Source: Datura wrightii (Eukaryota > Streptophyta > Magnoliopsida > Solanales > Solanaceae). Taken from it: a stretch of DNA of 64,000 nucleotides. Below are positions 33,461 to 46,065 of this stretch, piece by piece. Each line of letters starts with the position of its first letter. Positions within the stretch are counted from its first letter, which is position 1. The stretch is from NCBI GenBank assembly GCA_035772735.1, contig JASDFA010000010.1:125899501-125963500 (forward strand), given 5' to 3'. Below the pieces are notes generated by a model. It saw only the letters and a list, made by a program, of their open reading frames with translations. It ran no database searches and was not told the DNA's origin. The translations under genes were made by a program, and so were the position numbers.

Positions 33461-34678
33461 TATGCCTTTAGGCGTATGCCATTTGGGTTGTGCAATACAC
33501 TAGCTACCTTCCAACGATGCATGATGGCAATATTTCATGACATGGTGGAGGACTATGTGGAGGAATTTATGGATGATTTCTCTATTTTTGCCAACTCATT
33601 TGCTAAGTGTTTGCAGAATCTGGACAAAGTCTTGGCTAGATGTGAAGATACAAACCTGGTATTGAATTGGGAGAAGTGCTACTTTTTAGTCAAGAAAGGC
33701 ATTGTTCTTGTCCATAAAGTGTAACCAAGAGTCTTGGAGGTCGACCATTCCAAAGTGGAGGTAATTGAGAAGTTTCCACTGCCAGTGTCTGTAAAGTGCA
33801 TGCGCAGTTTCTTGGGACACGCTGCGTTCTATAGGCGGTTCATTCAGGATTTTTCAAAGATCTCTAGACCGATGTGGAGACTTCTGGAAAAAGACAAAAA
33901 GTTTGAGTTTGGGACAAAATGTGTTTGTTCTTTTATGGAGCTAAAGAAGAAGCTAGTGGAAGCTCCTTTTCTGATTGTTCCTGATTGGAAACTCCCCTTT
34001 GAGCTGATGTGCGATGCTAGTGATGCGGCCGTGGGTGCAGTATTAGGGAAGAGGAGAGAAAAGATTTTTCACTCCATATACTATGCAAGAAAAACTCTAG
34101 ATGCTTCCCAGAATATTTATATGGTCACAAAGAAGGATATGCTAGCACTGGTGTATGCATTCGATAAGTTCAGGTCCTATCTTGTTAGGACAAAGGTGGT
34201 GGTGCACACGGATCATACCGGGATCCAATACTTATTCAACAAGAAGGACACCAAGCCCAAGTTGATTAGGTAGATATTATTGCTGCAAGATTTTGACTTG
34301 GAAATCTGAGACAGGAAAGGCGGTGAAAAATCGGTGGCAGACCACTTATCGTGGTAGAAGATAGGTTGCATGTTTAAGTAATGATGGGCGTATCACATAA
34401 GAGTCCCTGATGAGTAACTCTTAGTACTAAGTGTGGCTAAATTCCCATGGTAACATACATAGTGAACCTGATTATAAGTGGAGTGTACCCACTGGAGGCA
34501 ACTGCTCAACAAAGAAAGAAACTGAAGTTTAAGTCCCGGTTCTACATGTGGGATGAACCTTATTTATTCAAGTAGGTCCCAAATCAAGTGATGTGACAGT
34601 GCATTCTAGAAAGTCAAGTGACACAGGTATTAGGAAGATGTCATTCTTCACCATATGGTGGTCATCATGGAGGAGAGT
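33461..34678 (+). pseudogene. Athila pol remnant F: RT, RNase H, start of integrase
   Basis: One frame runs nearly the whole length. RT palm: YAFRRMPFGLCN, the catalytic FMDD box (33566-33577) and NLVLNWEKCYF. RT thumb: RSFLGHAAFYRRFIQDFS. RNase H: MCDASDAAVGAVLG and HTDHTGIQYL up to VADHLSW. The integrase zinc region has PLEATAQQRKK and RCHSSPYGGH. Stops lie at about 33722, 34271, 34307, 34534 and 34580. The left part is lost to insertion B and the right part to insertion C2 (34679). This Athila lineage is the natural candidate to have supplied enzymes to A and B. Confidence 0.9.
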
Positions 34679-37037
34679 TGTTATGCCCCGGAAGCCCAAG
34701 GATCAGACGCGGGAGTTGAAATGGAGAAAAACTTAAAAACTAGCATCAGGGCACATAACGGGTCTTGAGGTGACCCATGGTTGCATACTACGAGTCATGA
34801 TGTGACTTGTAGTGGGGCTCAGGAGATGAGTTGAAATTTGAGAATTTGGATCCCCACGGATAAGACCACGAGTCGTGGTCAGGCCCCACGATTCGTTGGG
34901 TCAGTCGTGGGTAGTGATGATTAAGAAGGAAAAGGAAGAAGGCAGTGTACCTAATGGAAGGATCCCACGAGTCGTTCAGTTACCATGATTCGTAGGGAGG
35001 GTCGTGAGCAGCATGATGAAGCAAAACAAAATCCCAGGCAGTGTATGTGATGAGTGGTGACCATGAGTCATGGGTCACCAGTAACGAGTCATGAAGTCAA
35101 TCATGATAAGACCAGATGACTTGACAAGTAGTGTACTTAACGGACGACTCCACGAGTTGTGGCCACTGGTGACAAGTCGTTCAGTCCCTCGTAGGAACTG
35201 GCAGTCAGTTATTTCCTGTGAATTTTGTAAGGGCCTTTCCGTAATTCTCAAGATCCTAAGGCCTAAACTACTTTGTTTTAAGTTATGAATTGTGAAATTT
35301 TTAAGAGGGTTAAGTTCATTTTAGGCCATTCTCATTCATGCATGCAAAGATAGAAAGTTAGAGGGGGTGATCAAGCTTGCTCTTCTTCAAATTCTCTTCC
35401 ATCCCTTCTGGGTAATCAAAGAAGTGTAAGAATTTGCTACAATCAAGTATGTAGGGTTATGAATGGGTGAATTCTTTCACACCCATGCCCAATCCCTCTC
35501 TAAATCATGAATTTCCTATGTCAAATCTATGGGGTTTTAACCCAATGTATGAAATTCCTAATTTCTCTACATAGGTATGATATAAATATATTTATACTAT
35601 TGAAAGTATGATTCATGGGCAAGTTTTATATTGTTTTCAATTAAAATCATGTTTCAACTTTTATGAATTAAAAAACCCATTGATGAGAAGTTCATGAAAG
35701 ATGAGAATTGTGATGAATGTATGATTATGATGAGATATTATGATGAAAAGCATGTTTTCAAGATACCCATGTTTATAATCATGTTTTCGATGTGAATTGA
35801 GTATTTTCAAGCATGCCAAAGTATTGGTAAATGCCCACATGTTCAACTATATTTATTATTTCTCGAGTTAAGCTCAACACATGATTTTGTAGCAAAGATT
35901 CCCATTTATCTTTCAGCTTGTGCTATGTTTTGAGCTAAAGCTTCACATATGCATGATTTTACATATGAGATGTATTTGATTATTAATCTTCGTCAATTGG
36001 CAATGGTAAGCTTCCTTGAAAAATGATGGAGAGCATATGCATGTTTTTTGGAGTAGTGTCTAGCACCGAGTAGGCTAAGGGTCGATCACCCTATGCCTCA
36101 TAACTACATGCCAATGTAGGTTTATTCATATATATATTACTTCAGGACCTCCCTTGTGAGCTATCACCTGCCCTATTGATCCATGAGCTTGATATCGATA
36201 TCATGGTATCGTCCCTAGCCCTGGAAAGGCTTTGGATGGCTCTTCCTACTTGAGTGTGATAGTTGGGATCCCATATGCTTTATCGTGGTATGTCGGTTAA
36301 AAGACGAGTCTCCCATTGTTCCTCATGATTTCAGTTATGCATGTTCATTATTCATGAGATTTATACATCTATATATGTTCTAAAGCAGGTTTGACTCAAT
36401 CTTCAGTTTTATTCATGAATATTAGATTTCAGCTTTGAGTTAATCGATTCAGTTATGATGTTATGTTATGTTATGATGAGATCATGATTTCAGAAACAAA
36501 GCATGCAAGCCCTACTCTCAGATTCTTATTGTTTATGTCTTACATTATGCATGTCTTTAAATGATTTTACTTATTTAAGCGGTTTTACTTGCCTTGCATA
36601 CTCGGTACATTCCACATACTGATCGCATACTCTATGATGTATTGTTTCATGATACAGGACCCGACACTCAGACTCAGCCTTGTTCATAGCCTGTCTTCAT
36701 AGTTAGCATCTTACACTTATTGGTGGGTCCTCATCTCCCGAGGACCATGCTTATTCATATTTCTCTATGTATTTACAGTTTTCAGCTTATTCGAGTTAGT
36801 TGGGTCTTGTCCTATTAACTCATCAAGTTTAGAGGCTTTTCAGACAAAAAGGATGTATTCAGCTTCAGATAGTGTATTTTGATGTTTTTTTTATTTTAGA
36901 CTTCCGCTAAGATTATTATATTGACTGTTTAGTTTTAGTAATTGATTTATATGTGTGTTCATGCCATTGGTTGATTTGGAGTCTCTCGAATATCCTTGTC
37001 CTGTGTCTCGACCCGAGCCTCTATTCGGGTCGTTACA
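34679..37037 (+). repeat. 5' LTR of C2
   Basis: This 2359-bp LTR starts TGTTATGCCCCGG and ends CGTTACA. Its first 550 bp are rich in ACGAGTCGT/ACGACTCGT words around GTGG. The body has AGTAGTGTCTAGCACCGAGT near 36050. Confidence 0.9.
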
Positions 37038-37039
37038 AA

Positions 37040-37053
37040 TTTGGTATCCAAGC
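37040..37053 (+). other. Primer-binding site of C2
   Basis: TTTGGTATCCAAGC follows the LTR. It resembles the initiator-Met type TTGGTATCAGAGC seen intact in C4, with changes in the middle. Confidence 0.7.
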
Positions 37054-37246
37054 AATAGGCTTGAATTGTCCTAGGGTTTCTGAAAGCTGCATTAAGTAGA
37101 GTCTTTTTCTTGGGTGTGAAGAGTGCCACACTTATTACAAAGAGGCTACGAGACGTTTAAGAAATGTTCCCTTCTTTCATGATCTATGTCGTGCGATGAA
37201 ATGTCTACCTATCCTTCTAATTCGTGCTATTTGTGATTGCAGTATC

Positions 37247-38648
37247 ATGGATCCCCATAGAGTAAATGGTAGGAGGAATGGGAATGGAGACGGCCACGAG
37301 GATGGCAACGAAAATGGGCACCAGTAGGCCCCACCAGTCTAGCAGCATCATGCACCGGAGCCAGTTGCCCATGCTTAATTTAGGGCAGCTATTCAGATGC
37401 TTGCGCAAGCCTTGACCGCTCAGGTCAATCAGAAGGTAGTTGCACATATCCCACAAAATGGAAATGCGACGGCGGCTCGAGTCAGGGATTTCTTGAGAAT
37501 GAATCCGCCAGAGTTCCTTGGGTTAAAAGTAGATGAGGACCCGCATGAGTTCATTGATGAGATTGTGAAGATCACCCAGGTCATGGGGGTTAATGGGGTT
37601 AAATGTGTAGATTTTTGGCCTCATATCACCTAAAAGGGGTCGCACACATCTGGTTTCGATAATGGAAAGATAGTAGGGCCGTCGAAGTAGGTCCTGCCAC
37701 TTGGGAGGAGTTCTATGTTGCGTTCTTAGATCAGTTCTTCCCTTGTGAGATGAGGGAGCTGAAGGCAATTGAGTCCGTGAATCTTAAGCAAGGGAAAATG
37801 ATGGTGCCGGAGTATGCCCTTGAGTTCACTCGCTTATCAAAGTACGCCCCAGAGTTAGTGGTTGATCAGAAGGCATGGGTGAGCAGGTTCGCTTATTGCG
37901 TGGCGGGTTATTTGGACAAGGATTCTAGGAACTCTATCCTCCACCAAGATATGGATTTCCCTCGAATAGTCTTGTATGCCCAGCAGATGGAGGCAGAAAA
38001 TATGAGAGGGAGGGAGGCCAAGAGGGCCAGGACTGATAGTCACAGATTCTCACAGCTGAGGTGAGGTGGTGGGCACCTACAGCAGACCCACCAGAGATCT
38101 TCAGCCCCAGCATATTCAACATTGAGTGTGCCATCCAGGCCTAGGCATGATCAGAGTGGGCGAGCATCAGGCTCGAAGGGTCAGAGCAGCAGGCCCGCAT
38201 ATTCTCATATCCCAGCGTGCAGCAGATATGGTTCGGGGCACACGGGCCAGTGCTTGGTAGGTTCAGGTGCTTGCTTCGGGTGTGGGAAGCCCAACCACAT
38301 GCTCAGAGATTGCCCAACATGAGACAGGTCCATGATGGAGGTCGAGGCCCAACTTCTAGTTCAGCAGCTCTAGCAACACATCCTACACAGCAGGGTGCTT
38401 CAACTAGTTCAGCTGGCGGTCAGCGCCAGAACAGATTCTATGCCCTAGTGTCCCATCAGGAGCAGGAGAATTCCCCCGAAGTGGTTACTGGTATGTTAGG
38501 ATTTTTCCATCTTGATGTATATACTTTGTTAGATCTGGGGGCTACCTGTGGCCAGTAGCTTCGGAGTCAGTTCTGAAGTCTTGTCAGAACCGTTCTCAGT
38601 CTATACACTAGTAGGTGATTCAGTTGTAGCTAGATGGGTATATAGAGG
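37247..38648 (+). pseudogene. gag and start of protease of C2
   Basis: The ATG at 37247 opens MDPHRVNGRRNGNG. Gag core FLRMNPPEFLGLKVDEDPHE is at 37490-37550, and MRELKAIESVNLKQGKM from 37750. Zinc knuckles follow: CSRYGSGHTGQC (one Cys replaced by Tyr) and CFGCGKPNHMLRDC (38215-38316). The protease begins at FYALVSHQEQE with DVYTLLDLGAT near 38515. Defects: stops near 37327, 37342 and 37378, shifts near 37610 and 37740, a stop near 38062, and a deletion near 38545. C3 cuts the protease at 38648. Confidence 0.88.
38644..38648. other. Target-site duplication of C3 (AGAGG)
   Basis: AGAGG lies before the C3 5' LTR and again at 48328-48332 after its 3' LTR. C2 protease sequence resumes at 48333. 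Confidence 0.9.
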
Positions 38649-40930
38649 TGTAATACCCAGAAAGTAGGTAGGAATAAACCCGGAAGTGAAAGGTAGACAA
38701 CTGTAGAAATTTGGGAAAAAGGTTGTAGGACGAGCCAAGTTTCGACTCGTGGTATCAAACCACAAGTCATTGTAACGAGTCGTTGGTTGAGATTAGGCTA
38801 GGTGATAGTGTAGATAACGGGCGACATGAATACTTGTTGTGAGATACAACAAGTCGTTGTTAGCAGTCGTTAGAAGAAGCTGGGTTCTTCAGGTGGGTTA
38901 TAACGGGTCTCTCAATGACTCGTCAGGAGATACAACGAGTCGTTGGTTTTGGTCGTTATTGGGAGGATAAGGTTTCCAGTGGGCTTGATGGAAGGGAAAC
39001 AATGACTCATCATTGGTTGTGACGAGTCGTGGTATGGACCGTTAGAATATGAGATGCCATGGTCCATGAGCAAACCACAGACGATGTAACGGATCGTGGG
39101 TTGATAGGACGAGTTGTCCTGACCGTCCGTTGGTTGGTTGCGAAAGTCGACTTTCAGCAGTGCATACGACGAGTGACATGACGGGTCATCGTTGGTTCCA
39201 ACGACCCGTTAGTGCTTTCTGTGGGTTCCATTCAGCCAGATTTCAGGGCAGGTTCATTAAGGATAATTTCGACTTTTTCACGATATAAGGCCCTAAACTA
39301 CGCCATTTTGGCTTGGGAAAGATGGGTTTTTAAGAAAATGACCTATTCTAAACTCTCATTCATGCATGCAAGAATACTGAAAGGTGATCTAAGGAGATCT
39401 TAAGCTTCCCTCTTCAATTCTTCCAATTTCATTGTTGGGCTTCTAAGGAGGGTTAGAATCTGATAATCCCAGGTATGTAAGGTCATCAATGGGTGAATTC
39501 TTCCACACTCATGCTCCTACTCTATGATTTTACTTAATTTTCATTAAAAACTCATGGGGCTTTGAAATGAATTTGTAGAAAATCTAATGATTTAATTATG
39601 GGAGCTTTGTGATTTTGAAATCTTACCATAATCTATGGATTTATTATGTTATCCAGATTTAAATTGATTATAATATTGTTGATTTTGATTTCTAAGCAAT
39701 TAAGCTTAATTATGCATGCCCCATGATGAATCGATTTATGATCTATTTTCCCATTGATGTTCTTTACAAGCCCAACATGAATTATGTTTTAAATTATGAA
39801 TTTATTATGTTATCCATTATGATTTTATGAAATTCAAGCCATATGCATGATCTACAAGTATGTATGAATCTTATTAATCATGAATTATGTTTTTGCCTGA
39901 CTCACGAGCCTCATGTGATGGCTAAATCACGTATGTTCAAGCATGTTTACGATTATCACAATTTAACTAGCCCATAAACTCATGTATGTATTATTATGAG
40001 CATTATATATGTTTTGGGAGTAGTATCGAACACCGAGTAGGTTTGGGGCTCAGGTTAAGCCCTGGATCTTATGAACTACGTGCCACCGTAGGATATTAGG
40101 AACCCCTTCCATGTTAGTCCCTGGCCCAAATGGCCCTTTTAATGGTGATATCACACTTTCATGGTTCTACCCCTGTCAAGGTACGAACACCCTCCCGACT
40201 AGGGTTACAAGTCGGGCTTCATGTGTGCTCATATAGGGTATGTCGTCTAAGAGAATCTTCCATCGTTCCTCATGATTTATGCATGTTATGATTATGTATG
40301 TTGGCTCAAGTCATGTTAAGTAAATCTCTTCTATTATGATATGATTATGTTTATGTCACGAATGTTTTGAAAAACCTTGAGCCGTATGATATGCTATTAT
40401 AATTTACGATACGAGCATGATGTCCTACTCTTATGGCTATTTATGAATTTTATACATGTTTTTAAATGTCCATTTTACTTACCTTGCATACTCAGTACAT
40501 TCCACGTACTAACCGCATACTTTCAATGTTGTATCGTTTCACGATACAAGCCCCAACTCTGAGGCTCACCCTCACCCATAGATTGTTTCACATTTGCTCT
40601 CAGTGCACTTGGTGAGTCCTCATGTTCTGAGGGCTATATGTTCGTACTCTATGTTGTTCTTCAGTTTCTAGATGTTGGGTTAGTTGGGGAGATGTCCCAT
40701 CGGCCCGTCCTTCATGTTTAGAGGCTTATCATACTACAAGTTGTATTCAGTCGTATTGCATGAGTCTTGTATTGCTTTTCTTTATTTCATGTCATGATTA
40801 TGTTCTTTTATGTTAAGTCTTCTGCTCATGTGATTGAATTGGATTTATGCTCATGCTATGGGTCGACTCAGGGTCTCTCGGGGCTCCTTGTCCCGTGTCT
40901 ACGATCCGGGTGTATGTCTAGATTGTGACA
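38649..40930 (+). repeat. 5' LTR of C3
   Basis: It starts TGTAATACCCAG and ends GATTGTGACA. The first 570 bp contain about ten ACGAGTCGT-related words. The body matches 46066-48327, with one visible extra segment near 38752-38785 that the 3' LTR lacks. Confidence 0.93.
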
Positions 40931-40946
40931 AACCTTGTATAAGAGC
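40931..40946 (+). other. Degenerate primer-binding site of C3
   Basis: AACCTTGTATAAGAGC corresponds to AAGTTGGTATCAGAGC in C4. Several bases differ, so priming is doubtful. Confidence 0.6.
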
Positions 40947-41087
40947 CATAGGTTGATGTATCCTAGTGAGTCTGAAAGCATCATTAAGTAGAGTCTTTTT
41001 CATGGGTGTGAAGCACGCCACACTTATGACAAAGGGGCTACTAGACATTTAGGAAATGTTCCCTTCTTTCATGATCTTTGTCGTGCG

Positions 41088-42369
41088 ATGAACGTCCTTT
41101 ACTCTTCTAATTCGTGCTATTCACATTTGCAGAATCATTCCTCCACATCGGGTAAGAGAAACGGGAATGATAATGATCATGAGGGTGCCCATGATTGTGA
41201 GCATCAACAAGCTCCACCCGTTCACGAGGAACACGTACCAGAGCCAGCTGCCCATGCTGAGTTTAGGGCGGCGATTCAGATGCTGTCACAGGCCATGATA
41301 GCTCAAGTTCAAAATCAGATCGTGGAACATTACCGGCAGAATAGGAACACGGTAGCAGCAAGGGCGAGGGATTTCTTGAGGATGAGCTCTATGGAGTTCA
41401 TGGGGTCGAGGGTAGACGAGGACCCACATAATTTTATTGAGGAGATTTTGAAGATCACCCAGGTTATGGGGGTGAACAATGGGGAATGCGTTGACTTGAT
41501 CCTATCAGCTAAAGGGGTGTAGCACATATATGGTTTATGCAATGGTGAGATTCCAGAGCAGCTGGAGCAGGCCCCATAGGTTGGGATGATTTTCACACTG
41601 CATTTATGGATTGGTTCTTCCCTCGGGAGATGAGGGAGCTCAAGGCGGCCAAGTTTGTTAATCTAAAGCAAGGTAATATGTCAGTCCAGGAGTATGCATT
41701 GGAGTTCACCTGGTTATCTAAATATGCTCCGAAGTTAATGGCTGATCAGCGGACTCAGGTGAGCCATTTTGTGCATGGAGTAGCAAATTACTTGGACAAG
41801 GATTGCCGGATAGCCATGCTTCACCGAGACATTGATTTTCCCAGTATTGTATTGCATGCGCAGCAGATGGATTCAGTCTACAAGAGGTAGAGAGAGGCCA
41901 AGAGGGCCAGGATCGACAGCTATGGGGTTTTTCCACCCAGACACTTTGCCAAGCCACACAACTTGGGAAATCTTTTACTTTAATTATAAATTTAGTTGTT
42001 TATAAACTTTGAAAAACTATTGTACTTGTAACAAGCTTGCTTACCCGTCGTGTCGAGGCCCTATATTACTTGCTGCAACTCCATCATCGGCCAACACGCC
42101 ATCCAGGTTCAGGAGTGACCAGAGGAGTAGGGCTACATGCTCAAGGGATCAGGGTAGCATGCAGGGGGAGCGCACTTTTCCAGTTTGTGCAAAGTGCGGC
42201 AAGAATCATCCCGAGAGGTGCCTAGTCGGTGTGGATGCTTGTTTCGGGTGTGGCAATCCCGGGCATAGGATCAGAGATTGCCTTGCAGCCAGTTCTGCCG
42301 CTCCAGTAGCACGACCCCCTCAGCAAGGCGCCTCCACTAGTTCATCAAGTGGGCAACACCAAAACAGGT
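41088..42369 (+). pseudogene. gag of C3
   Basis: The usual Gag ATG (TGCAG...ATG in C2 and C5) is ATT at 41137. An upstream in-frame ATG at 41088 would extend the protein by 16 residues. Gag core FLRMSSMEFMGSRVDEDPHN is at about 41370-41430, and MRELKAAKFVNLKQGNMSV from 41630. Zinc knuckles CAKCGKNHPERC and CFGCGNPGHRIRDC are at 42186-42282. A shift lies near 41500, stops at 41520 and 41888, and about 140 bp of unrelated sequence near 41930-42070 replaces the linker before the knuckles. Confidence 0.88.
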
Positions 42370-45300
42370 TTTATGTCCTATTGCCTTGCCGGGAGCAGGA
42401 GGCTTCGCCAGATGTGGTCACGGGTATGTTGCAAGTCTTCCATATTGATGCTTATTCCTTGTTAGATCTAGGAGCTACTTTGTCTCTTTTGTGACCCCTT
42501 ATATTTCTAGTAGTTTTGGGGTTAGCCCTGAAATTCTGTCAGAACCATTCTCTATATCTACTCCAGTCAGTGAATCAGTTGTAGCTAGGAGGGTATATAC
42601 AGGTTGCCCCATTACAGTGTTGCATAAAGTTACCTCTACAGACTTAGTGGAGTTGGCCATGACCGACTTTGATATCATCTTGGGTATGGACTGGTTGTTT
42701 GCATGTTATGCTTCAATTAATTATAGGACCCGTGCAATGGAATTCTGATTTCCGGGTGAGTCAATTCTGGAATGGAAGGGTAATTCCACTGTAGCAGTCA
42801 GTCGGTTTATTTAATATCTTAAGGCCAGGAAAATGATCTCTAAGGGTTGCATGTACCACCTAGTTAGGTTTAAGGATGTAGAGTCCAAGACCCCGACTAT
42901 TCAGTCAGTTCCTGTGGTGTGTGAGTATCTGAAGGTTTTCCCCGATGATTTGCCAGGTGTTCCTCCGGAGAGGAAAATTGATTTCGGTATTGATCTATTG
43001 CCCGATACGCAACCTATCTCAATTCCTCCTTATAGGATGGCTCCAGCACAACTAAAAGAGTTAAAAGAACAGTTGAAGGACTTGTTGGATAAAGGTTTCA
43101 TTAGACAGAGCAAGTCTCCATGGGGTGCACCGGTTCTCTTTGTTCAAAGGAAGGATGGATCCCTTCGGATGTGTATTGATTATCGGCAGCTGAATAAGGT
43201 CACTATCAAGAATAGGTACTCCTTGCCTAGGATTAATGATTTATTTGACCAGCTCCAGGGTGCCAGGCATTTCTCGAAGATAGATCTCAGGTCCGGGTAT
43301 CACCAGCTCAGAGTTCAGGAGAGTGATATCCCAAAGACAACCTTTAGAACTCGGTATGGCCATTATGAGTTTGTACTTATGTCATTTGGAATAACCAATG
43401 CTCCTGTAACTTTTATGGACCTAATAAACAGGGTGTTCAAGCAATATCTAGACATGTTCATGATCATGTTCATCGATGATATCCTTATATACCCCCGAAT
43501 TGAGGAGGAGCATGCTGCTCGTTTGAGGATAGTGCTGCAGACTCTCAAGGATCGTCAGTTGTATGCAAAGTTTAGAAAGTGTGAATTTTGGTTAGACTCG
43601 GTGGAATTTCTGGGACATGTGGTATCAATTGAGGGCATAAAGGTAGATTGTCATAAGATTGAAGCAGTGAAGAATTGGCCCAGACTGGTGAATCCTTCAG
43701 AAATTCAGAGTTTCTTGGGCCTAGCAAGCTATTACCGAAGACTTGTTGAGGGCTTTTCATCAATTACATCCCCATTGACCAGGCTGACTTAGAAAAAGAT
43801 AAAGTTCCAATGGTCGGAGGCTTATGTGAAAAGCTTCCAGTAATTGAAGACCCGACTCACTTCATCACCAGTATTGACTTTACCCGAGGGTACTGGTGGC
43901 TTTGTTGTATATTGTGATGCTTCGAGGGCCGGACTGGGATGTGTGTTTATGCAGTAAGGGAAAGTAATAGCATATGCCTCTTGACAGTTGAAAGTTCACG
44001 AAAAGAATTACTTGACCCATGATCTTGAGTTGGCTGCGGTGGTGTTTGCATTGAAGATATGGCGGCATTATTTGTATGGGGTCCACGTGGACGTGTTCAC
44101 GGACCACAAGAGCTTGCAATATGTGTTCACGCAGAAGGATCTCAATCTTCGGCAAAGGAGGTGGTTGGAGTTATTAAAGGACTACAATATGAGTGTTCTT
44201 TACCACACGGACAAGGCTAATGTGGTTGCGGATACACTTAGTAGGCTCTCTGGAGAGAGTGTGTCCCACATGGATGAGGGAAAGAAGGAGTTGGTGAGAT
44301 ATGTCCACCAACTTGCAAGGTTGGGAGTTAGATTAATCGACTCGACCAATGGCGATGTTATTGTGCAGAATGGGTCAGAATCGTCCTTGGTGGTTGATGT
44401 CAAATCTAAGCAAGATGAGGACTCGATTTTGATAAAGCTGAAGGAAGCGGTGTGGAGTCAAAAGGTAGAGGTTTTCTCCCAAGAGGGAGATGATGTGCTA
44501 CGATACCATTGTCATCTATGTGTCCCAGATGTTGATAATTTGAGAGTTCGGATATTGCATGAGGCACATGGTACCAAATATTCTATCCATCCAGGATCCA
44601 CGAAGATGTATTGGGACTTGCGAGAAATCTATTGGTGGGATGGTATGAAGAAGGATATTGCAGAGTTCGTAGCCAAATGTCCAAACTGTCAGCAAGTGAA
44701 AGTCGAGCATCAAAGGCCGGGAGGCATACTTAAGGATATTAGCATTCCCACATGGAAGTGGGAAGATATTAATATGGATTTCATTATAGGACTACCTCGT
44801 ACTCAACGACACTATGATTCCATTCGGTGGTGGTAGACAGGTTAACCAAGGTTGCACACTTTCTACCGGTCACGAATTTAGCGGATGATTATGCCAAATT
44901 ATGTATTCGGGAGTTGGTTCGACTTCATGGAGTTCCCTTGTCTATTATTTCAGACCGAGGTACTCAGTTTACCTCCCAATTCTGGCGGTCTTTTCATAAG
45001 GGACTTGGGACTCAAGTCAAGCTCAGTACAGTGTTTCATCCGCAAACAGATGGCCAAGTTGAGCGAATAATCCAGACTCTTGAGGACATGTTAAGGGCAT
45101 GTGTTATGGATTTTAAAGGTATTTGGGATGATCATTTGCCCTTAATTGAGTTCGCTTATAATAACAGCTATCACTCTAGTATCTAAATGGCACCGTTCAA
45201 GGCTCTTTACAGGTGAGGTGTAGATCGACCATCGAATGGTTTGAGGTTGGTGAGGCAGCCATGATAGGACCTGATTCAGTTTATGAGGCAATGGTAAAGG

Positions 45301-45854
45301 TCCAGTTTATAAGGGACCGATTGAACACCACTCAAAGTCATCAAAAATCATATGCTGATGTGAGGAGAAAGGATCTTGAGTTTTATGTGGACGACTGGGT
45401 ATTTCTCAAGGTATCTCCCATGAAGGGAGTCATGCTGTTTGGAAAGAAAGGGAAACTCAGTGCCTGATATGTAGGCCCCCACCAAGTGGTGAGAAGAGTT
45501 GGTAAGGTGGCGTATGAGTTGGATTTGCCATCAGAGTTATCTTCAGTACATCCTGTGTTTCATGTGTTGCTTTTGAAGAAGTGCTCGGGAGATCTAGCTT
45601 TAGTGGTTTCGGTTGATAGTATCGGTGTAAGAGACAGCCTCCGCTATGAACAAGTTTCGGTGGAAATACTAGATCATCAAGTCCGTAATCTAAGGAACAA
45701 GAAAGTAGCCTTAGTTAAGGTTTTATGGAGAAATCAGAATGTTGAGGGAGCTACGTGGGAAGCCGAAGCAGATATGATGGCTAAATATCCGCATTTATCT
45801 CTACCAGCTCAGTTCCGACTTGAGGTATCAGTTTTACTCTATGATTCTATGTAG
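42370..45854 (+). pseudogene. pol of C3: protease, RT, RNase H, integrase, chromodomain
   Basis: The protease has SLLDLGATLS, with a 1-nt shift just after, and IILGMDWL. RT has MCIDYRQLNKV, IDLRSGYHQLRV and MFIDDILIYP. RNase H has YCDASRAGLGC, TDHKSLQYVF and VADTLSRL. The integrase has HEAHGTKYSIHPG with KCPNCQQVK, then MDFIIGLP, SDRGTQFTS and IIQTLEDML (the DDE residues are all present). The chromodomain has LVKVLWRNQNVEGATWEAEA. Defects: stops near 42746, 42812, 43788, 43840, 43955 and 43982, and a shift near 44815. The integrase C-terminal part also has stops near 45184 and 45465 and a shift near 45210. Confidence 0.92.
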
Positions 45855-46052
45855 TTTTCATGTTCAGTTCATGTGTTCAAGTTTCTTTTATGTGTATGAA
45901 TGTGTATGTGAAGCATGCGATCAATTCAACTATGTGTTATGAATCGGAGATAGTCATTCCGTAAAAATTTTGGTTAAAATGATCAGTGTTTGTATATGAT
46001 AATTGCGTGTCTATTTTCTACTTGTTTCTAACATTCGAGGAAGAATGTTTCC

Positions 46053-46065
46053 AAGGAGGAGATAT
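46053..46065 (+). other. Polypurine tract of C3
   Basis: AAGGAGGAGATAT abuts the 3' LTR. About 210 bp of noncoding sequence separate pol from it. Confidence 0.75.

Noticed and set aside
33461..34678. F as the missing pol of element B
   Set aside because: F is on the opposite strand, lies outside the B LTR, and is interrupted by it, so it is an older, separate element.
42833..45854. C3 pol as an intact gene
   Set aside because: RT and RNase H frames are long, but several stops and shifts and the lost gag start mean no continuous polyprotein can be made.
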